DNA of 64,000 bases, taken from the NCBI GenBank assembly GCA_017591395.1, contig WEDG01007368.1:31558-95557 (forward strand), in the 5' to 3' direction. The position numbers were made by a program, and so were the translations under genes. The notes beneath the pieces were generated by a model. The model worked only from the letters and a program-made list of their open reading frames with translations, had not been told where the DNA came from and did no database searches. This DNA is from Schistocephalus solidus (Eukaryota > Platyhelminthes > Cestoda > Diphyllobothriidea > Diphyllobothriidae). This document shows positions 57,720 through 64,000 of the stretch, piece after piece (the stretch's first letter is position 1; every line of letters starts with the position of its first letter).

Positions 57720-59330
57720 TTTGCCAAACATATAGAGAAGGGATCTATTTTTTGCCAATCGATTGAAAACAGTAAAAATCATTAAATATTCACCAGTATT
57801 TTAAGGAAGATCTGAAACTTATTGCAATCAAATGCCAGAAACATAAATAAAAAATGAACGAAAGGGCATTTCTCAATACACAAAAATGGTATGCTTACGC
57901 TATCTCGGGACAATTCTGTTTAAATTCATTTGTAGCATTGATGGAAATGTTTCATGTTTTCAGAATTTATTACTTTTTTTACCATTTCTCGAGAAAGGTT
58001 TATTAAATTTCCCATTTCCTTTACATTTTTAATTCAATGAAATTTGTTCTTAAGTATTTCAAATGTTTGGTAAATGCGTTGATGCCGGTTTGCCAGTCAT
58101 TATCAATCTTTTTTGTAAAGTTCATTATGTTGCATGAGTTTGGCACTCTGCGGTATATTGCGGTCGGTATATGCTTCCATTTCGTAAAAGTCAGAAAGCC
58201 GATTTATAAGAATCCGCATAAGCAATACGTCTAATGACGGGAAAGCCAAAACATGCGCAAAGTATTATTTTTATGAGAAAGCAACCTCGTGATATAGACA
58301 AAACGATTAAAATACATAATTTAACATTTGATAATAATACTTTGGCCATAATGTAAGTGATTTTTGAGACCTTTCGTTACGCAAACATGCGCCAATGGCC
58401 AAAATTAGTTTGATCAGTTGCTAGCATAAACATTTTATAAAAAAATATATTAAAACAGGACAAATTGCTGAAAAGAGAGTTTTATTAGGTAAACGCTATA
58501 ATTACCGATACTTTTCCTGGAGAAAGTATTGTCATCAAATAAAAAAGTTTAACTCAAACTTGAATCCATGAATTATTACACGGTTAAAATTAAAGGCGTT
58601 TCTTGGTAATTTACGTTAACTAGGTTTTCAGATTTTTAAAAGGCAGTAATGCAGCTGTAGTATGCACAAGATAATCACCATTCGCGTTTTGAAATCTAAT
58701 CCCTGTTGGCCAGTGAATCCGAAAATCACTGGAAGGGGAGTATATACGGTATCTTAATAAGCAGACACTATACAACGCTGCTCATTGACTCAACCAAGTA
58801 AAAGTTAAAATTGAGACAAAAAACATGAATTAACGTTATTCGGCTAAATAAGTACTCAAAAAGCCAAACAGAATTTCAACCTTTAGTACACATGAAGTCG
58901 GTATTCTACCTTTATTCGACGATCAGCAATATCCCTTAGCAGTCAAATAAAGTTCTCTGAGTAACATTTCAATACTGAAATTACTTAACCTTATGACTGT
59001 TCTTCAGTCATGACAAGGAGTACAAAAATCACAAAGCAACAACATTTACGTTCTTATTTATGAAGCGCGCATTCAGGGTATTATTGCTTCAAAAGTTTGA
59101 AAGCATTTTTAACATTCTACGAAAACATTTTGCCCTTAATCCGTAGAGAGAAAAATGCAAATAGTTGCAAATTCCCTGCATATCGTTGCAGGATAGAATA
59201 AAGTCATTTTGTTGAGCACGCAACAAGCAAACTGTGCTACAATATAGCAGCCAAACTATTAAGAACTGAGGCATTTCGTTGACTTTACATTAAATATACC
59301 TCGTGGGCGGCAACATTCTGCCATTTTTAG
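57720..59330 (-). repeat. Long inverted repeat, right arm
   Basis: Inverse partner of 37141-38735. The match ends at 59330 next to ACATTCTGCCATTTTTAG, the inverse of the left arm start. Confidence 0.75.
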
Positions 59331-60355
59331 ATCTTATAATACAACGTCAGAAACGATATAGGCAAATGCAAGTCACATCCACCAGTCAGAAATCATTTCC
59401 TTAACTTACGTATAAAAATTGCTCTTAAACCGTCATTCAGCAGTAAACGTTGCAAACTGAGCGGTTGAGCGCACTTCATGATTATTTTAAACGACTATTA
59501 CTCATATGTGTAGATGAGAAAATGTTTCAAAATTAGGTGTTCAATTTTTACCGTTCATAGTTCCGTTACCTAGAGAAGATCATGAATCTGAAGGTATTAC
59601 TTTTCCCTGCAATGCAGCTTTAGCCTCTCGCATGCAAAAGGAACGCATCGTTTTCTGACGTATTTGTATTATCATGTGTTGCATGAGATTTGGCATAAAC
59701 GATCTCATCCTCTAGCTGTGGATGGTTGCGAGCGTATGAGTAGACAATAGCCAATGTTCGGAGATGATTCTGAGGTGCGAGGCGGTTTGATTTTCAGTCT
59801 TGGCTTTGCACGTGATAGGTGGAAATATTTACAAGTGCGGTATTGCTACTGCAGTAGTTTTTACGTTGATGTGCTTGCAGAACTTTTTGTAAAACTGCAA
59901 TAAAATTCGTCGGAATGAACACTTTGATTTTTCCCTTCTGAAATTCACAGAGACCGTGCTATAATAATGTTTGGTATGCACTTTAGGCCAGTTTTTGAGG
60001 ATTCATACAATTATGGTTTTGCTTCTTAAAGATACCTCAAAGTGACGGAAACACGCCAGAGATGAACAATACCTCATACAAACAGACATCTGATGAGCAA
60101 GTTCACCAGCTAGACAAAAGCTTATTGAAATGTGGTCTAAAGCATGCTGTTTATATTCGTTATTTTTGTAAAAAAGACGATAATCAGACGTTGCAAAACA
60201 TGCGATGGGCATAACTAGCTGATGACCATTCAAGTCTCCCTCAGTAGTCTCCTTCTACATGTATACAGGTATGGCATCTGCATCTGTCACAAGCCGGCAG
60301 CATCCCTACGCAGAACAGTATCCCGGATAAAGGATCCTATACCCAAAAACAGCAA
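59331..60355. other. Spacer with no recognised gene
   Basis: AT-rich, with a 76-codon minus frame at 60233-60003 that shows no known motif. Penelope-related sequence may begin near 60240. Confidence 0.4.
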
Positions 60356-60520
60356 AACAACATCATTTCTCGCATCCACTGCGTAAACTGCCGTTACGTT
60401 TATATTGGTCACAAGAGTCGACGACTTCGGACTCGCATTCGGGAACAAAAGCTGGCTATCAACCGAAATGACAGCTTATCTCTTGTGTTTGCGCACGCTC
60501 ATGATTCTGATCACCCTACC
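60356..60520 (+). pseudogene. Penelope-like GIY-YIG endonuclease core
   Basis: The forward frame reads IISRIHCVNCRYVYIGHKSR, then RLRTRIREQKLAINRNDSLS and LVFAHAHDSDHP. YVYIG is the second half of the GIY-YIG signature. The arginine of the RLxTRIxEH block is kept while its usual histidine is glutamine here. The CVNC pair just before is the CxxC element found in Penelope-type GIY-YIG domains. The frame changes after HDSDHP and the C-terminal part is absent. No reverse transcriptase is seen upstream. Confidence 0.6.
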
Positions 60521-60559
60521 CCAGGACGCCATGAGTCACAACTGAGTCTCTGGCTCTCT

Positions 60560-61404
60560 TCTCACCTGCAGCATTCATCACTACACAATGCACCGCCCCC
60601 TCTCTTGCAAGGTTTCCTGATTATCTGTCTGTGTGCGCCCTTAAACACAGTGGGACAATCCCACCTCACTTTTCATTTCGTCTTACGAAGGGTATAGTGT
60701 AGCCAGCTTGAACATTTACGAGTCAAATTCTCTATTCCAACAAGTTTCCTCATTTCATCATATCACCACGGAATGCACGCTACTTAAGTTATTTACGAAT
60801 TTTGGTGCAACCGAAAAGCCTCGGGAGGAACAGGCAAATCGGTCAAAAAGTGAGAGGGATACCAAGGATGGGAATCCAAGGATCAAGACATACTTTAAGC
60901 AGACAGCAACTTTTGATTGTTCAGAAAGGTTTGATTGACTGCACCCACGGTTACCTTCGATAAAACATACAAAATTCTTACCCTTTGCTTTATATCTTAC
61001 TCCGTTCTTCTTTTTCTTCTCCTGCCCCCTTCCCAGCCCTCTATTATGACAATTCATACAAGGTTACTGATATTAACACCACAGAAAGTGGTCGGCCGGT
61101 CAGTTTCGTGCTCATTCAATACTCCTATGCTTGACATCACATGTACCTTTTGAGGTCGGCTTCACGTTTGCCCTGTGGTTTGATTGGGTGCTAATTAATT
61201 GACTGTGGGCTGGAGCGAGAATCCGAAACGTTGGGCAAATTAACCCCATCTTTTACCGATCGCATTGTTTTCTTCTTCTACTGATTCTTAAAAATTAGAT
61301 ATTCAAAGCCTTATCTGCGAAAAGTTTTGAGCAGCAAGAAGACCGATTTTAATCGAGCCTTTGCACTGAAACAAACAGTCCACTGACATTAATTGGTTCA
61401 AATT
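60560..61404. other. Spacer with a block U fragment
   Basis: 60640-60700 resembles 48370-48430 (GGACAATCCCACCTCACTTT). 61190-61380 resembles 47690-47890, including GAGAATCCGAAACGTTGGGC. No gene is seen; overlapping short frames are unrelated to known families. Confidence 0.45.
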
Positions 61405-61838
61405 ATTATATCACAAAAAGGAAATCTGACAGGAAAAATTACAGTTGCCTCTCAGAAGATGGTTCAAAGTAAAATGCAATGGATGTATAAAGAGGAAGCA
61501 GGACATTTCATGCTGGGCTCAGTGCAAAAAGCCTGGAGATGCAGAATGTTTCCCGCTTGTTTGTCTGCAAGCACCAAAGAGTTATTAAAACAGCTGGTAT
61601 ACAGACGAAGTCTAGTTTTTCGCCTAGAGCCAAAAAGTTCATAACAGGTCATGTCTGAACAAAAAGAACTTATTTTACTGATTATTGGGATATATAGTTT
61701 GATGCCTGAACCATCCTGCAATCAGGATAATTTAGAATTCGTGGGGAAGTTTCCAAAAAGCCCGTTGCAGGCATCAGAAAGTTTACTTAAATTTCTCCCC
61801 ATGAAAATCCTTTTTATGGAATTCAATTATAAGAGGCG

Positions 61839-61850
61839 ATATATATTGCT
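61839..61850 (+). promoter_or_regulatory. TATA-like element upstream of copy D
   Basis: ATATATATTGCT-type element about 245 bases before the start codon at 62091. Confidence 0.4.
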
Positions 61851-62090
61851 GTTCCCTTCACGACATCTGACAGTTGTTATTTCCAATGCAAGGGAGACGT
61901 CTTAATTACAAGAGGGAGCAGAAGAGCACGCATTACTTCGTAAAAGCGATTGGATAAGTCCCAACTGACCCAAAACTGACAACATACTTGTTTCCTTGGT
62001 TACATAAAATGGAAAGAAATAACCATTAACGTTAATGACACCACTGCATATATTGTGAACACAATCACCTCTTCGGCAGAACGTCATACA

Positions 62091-64000
62091 ATGTTCTTGA
62101 TTATTTTATCTTTTACTTTGCTCCTGTTAAATATCAAACTTTTCGGTTGCCGTAATTCGGAAGTTTCTCATAGAGCCTTCTTTTTAAAGATAGTTATATG
62201 CTAGCTGTTCAGAATAATACCCAAATTGACTATGTGTCCGAGGTCAACAGTTCCTTCGAGGTAGGCAAAATTGTGGCTGTTGCCTTAAAACGTATTCACA
62301 TCCTTTTTATTCTTACAGTTCAATGCTTCGGAATCGGGATTTGTGCAGGGAACAGCAGAAATCCCTTGTGAACCTCCGAAAAATTTTGTTGAATTTCTTC
62401 CAAGTTAGTTATTGCGTCTTATCTTTGCCCCTGTACGTATGCGTTTCACTTAGATTGTCTACTTCATGAATTTTCACCGGAAATTCGGCCATATATTTCC
62501 TATTGGAGTTGGTTTCTTAAGTACGCTTGTAAAAAACCAACTTTGTAAAAAACATTATTCTTATTGGTTTTCATTACTTTTATAAATCAAAAAAGATTGC
62601 AAAGAATAATGCACAAAATTATTGTTCCTGGTAGGACATTGGCGGAAAGTTGTGTCTTCTTGAAAGTTCATACTTGAAGAAAGAGCATCTTTCAGTTTAA
62701 TTAAAACTTAACTAATGGCCGAGTTATTTTGAATGCCCTTGCAATTACATTCAAGGTTTCCAAACGTCCTGTTGTATAAATTCTGCCTAAGGAGCATCGT
62801 ATATTTTTCTAAAGTACAATGAAGAATTCTTTATAAAATTAAGCAATATTTATGGATTATTTGCCATCCTTTAAAGGAAACTAATAAAAAAACTCATAAG
62901 ATGGATTCCCAATGATAATTTCACGATTTTTATAAATCTTATAAGCAGAAACGTTTTAAAAGAAACTTATTACGAGTATTTTATTTAAATAAGGCGTAAT
63001 GTGCTACCAAAATTTAAATAAAAAAATAGTCTAACACATTTTAAAAGATTTCGTCAATCCGTAATTTATCAATCGGAATAACCCAATGACATTTTTTTCC
63101 AAGATAACTAACTTGATTGTTTTTGTTGTTGAAGAATATAGAAGTTTCCTAATCAACGCATGGACCTACGAGAAGTACGCGGCAATTAGGCTCACACCAG
63201 AAAACGGCTCGCTAGCCCAAATTGCGATTGTCGTAGTGGAAGAGGATAAATTCTTTCCAGGTATTCTTGCAAACGTCTCCTGGCTTGCAGATAAAATTTA
63301 AACCTTGTTTTTATCACAAAAAATATTTCGATAGTATGCCACTTCACCTTAATAAATCAATGTTCCCTTAACTTGGCAGAGCTTCACGGCGTCAGCTGCT
63401 TAAAACCAATTGTTACCAAGCCGACAAATTCAACACCAATTTCTGTTGTCTTGGACGCGGATATAGCGGTAACAGATCGCTTGTGCATTTTCAATTTCCC
63501 AATTTATCGTACAGAGTTATATTATAGCAAGACTTTAATTCTAACAGTCGCATTGCTTACCTATACTTTTCTGCTGAAGCACTTTTGGTATTTTAAGGAG
63601 ATTGGGCTCTTCGGAAACATCAGCAGACGCAAATCAGTTCGAGGCCAACCAGGACTGCAAATAATTCTTCCCTATGGTAAGTAACGTCTTACGTTGCTAC
63701 ACCCAGTATGTGATGAAAATACTTCATTTATGTTCTCCCTTTTTAAAGTGCCAATCGGTGGCGAAGAGTTTAAACTCATGCGGTAACCGGACACATGCGA
63801 AGAATGAGAACTTATCCTTCTCTTTGGTGAACAATAACGGCGAACGAAAGTATTCCAATTTGTCCCCTACGACAATGCACCCATTATGCTGTATCCAACA
63901 CATCTTCCTTAAATGGCCCGAAAAATCAAACGCACTGGGCCACTCAACATTGAGCGCATTTATTGTTCTTTTGGCCAGTCTGCGTGGTTTAAACTGTCTG
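62091..64000 (+). pseudogene. Seven-exon secreted protein family, copy D (frameshifts in last exon)
   Basis: Exons by comparison are 62091-62151, 62190-62260, 62319-62403, 63135-63260, 63380-63515, 63627-63676 and 63707 onward. All exon lengths up to exon 6 equal those of copy A and all phases match. The exon 3 donor is GTTAGT instead of GTGAGT; unspliced, this would be an in-frame TAG. The last intron holds an in-frame TAA. In exon 7 one base is lost after LMR near 63782, giving a TAA, and an extra base follows near 63798; another base is lost near 63848. The gene seems dead in its last exon unless these are sequence errors. The window ends close to the C-terminus. Confidence 0.6.

Larger units (their letters stand above)
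61405..64000 (+). repeat. Duplicated gene unit D (runs off the window)
   Basis: Same order as unit C and similar to it along its length, without the intron 3 insertion. This makes it the best reference for the uninterrupted unit on this strand. Confidence 0.75.

Overview
The window reads as repeat-rich flatworm (Platyhelminthes) DNA, most likely from a cestode of the diphyllobothriid type. The evidence is indirect. There are several non-LTR retrotransposon families, one with a C2H2 zinc-finger tail of a kind I associate with tapeworm genomes. There are Penelope-like elements with a GIY-YIG domain, a Ty3/gypsy element, AT-rich spacers, and a gene family with introns of 30 and 38 nt. There are no operons, bacterial ribosome binding sites or CRISPR arrays, and I saw no tRNA or rRNA gene.

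Layout. From 1 to 15.5 kb lies a nest of retrotransposons: LINE remnants on both strands, with a nearly complete Ty3/gypsy element (5674-11075) inserted inside a minus-strand LINE, which is itself inserted in a plus-strand LINE. From 16 to 21.6 kb come diverged repeat blocks, a Penelope-like reverse transcriptase remnant and a SINE-like insertion. From 21.7 to 26.9 kb are two tandem minus-strand copies (A, B) of a seven-exon gene. From 27 to 32.4 kb are Penelope and LINE fragments and a small three-exon orphan gene on the minus strand. From 32.5 to 37.1 kb a zinc-finger LINE is split by a GC-rich tandem array. From 37 to 49 kb are long duplicated blocks with partial copies of the orphan gene. 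From 49.9 to 64 kb are two plus-strand copies (C, D) of the seven-exon gene, separated by inverted copies of the earlier blocks.

The main result is the seven-exon family. Copy A can be spliced with matching phases at all six introns into a 272-residue protein. It has a signal peptide, five N-glycosylation sequons and a hydrophobic C-terminus that looks like a GPI-attachment signal. Comparing the four copies, several in-frame stops and one frameshift fall inside the predicted introns, which supports the model. Copies B, C and D also carry lesions inside exons, so A is the only clearly intact copy. The family is probably extracellular; I do not recognise it.

The whole region from about 20 to 64 kb looks like a decayed network of inverted and direct segmental duplications, with A and B on one arm and C and D on the other. 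Many differences between recent duplicates (the two LTRs, the 154-bp LINE flanks) are one-base indels, often in homopolymers. Some frameshifts may therefore be assembly errors rather than biology.
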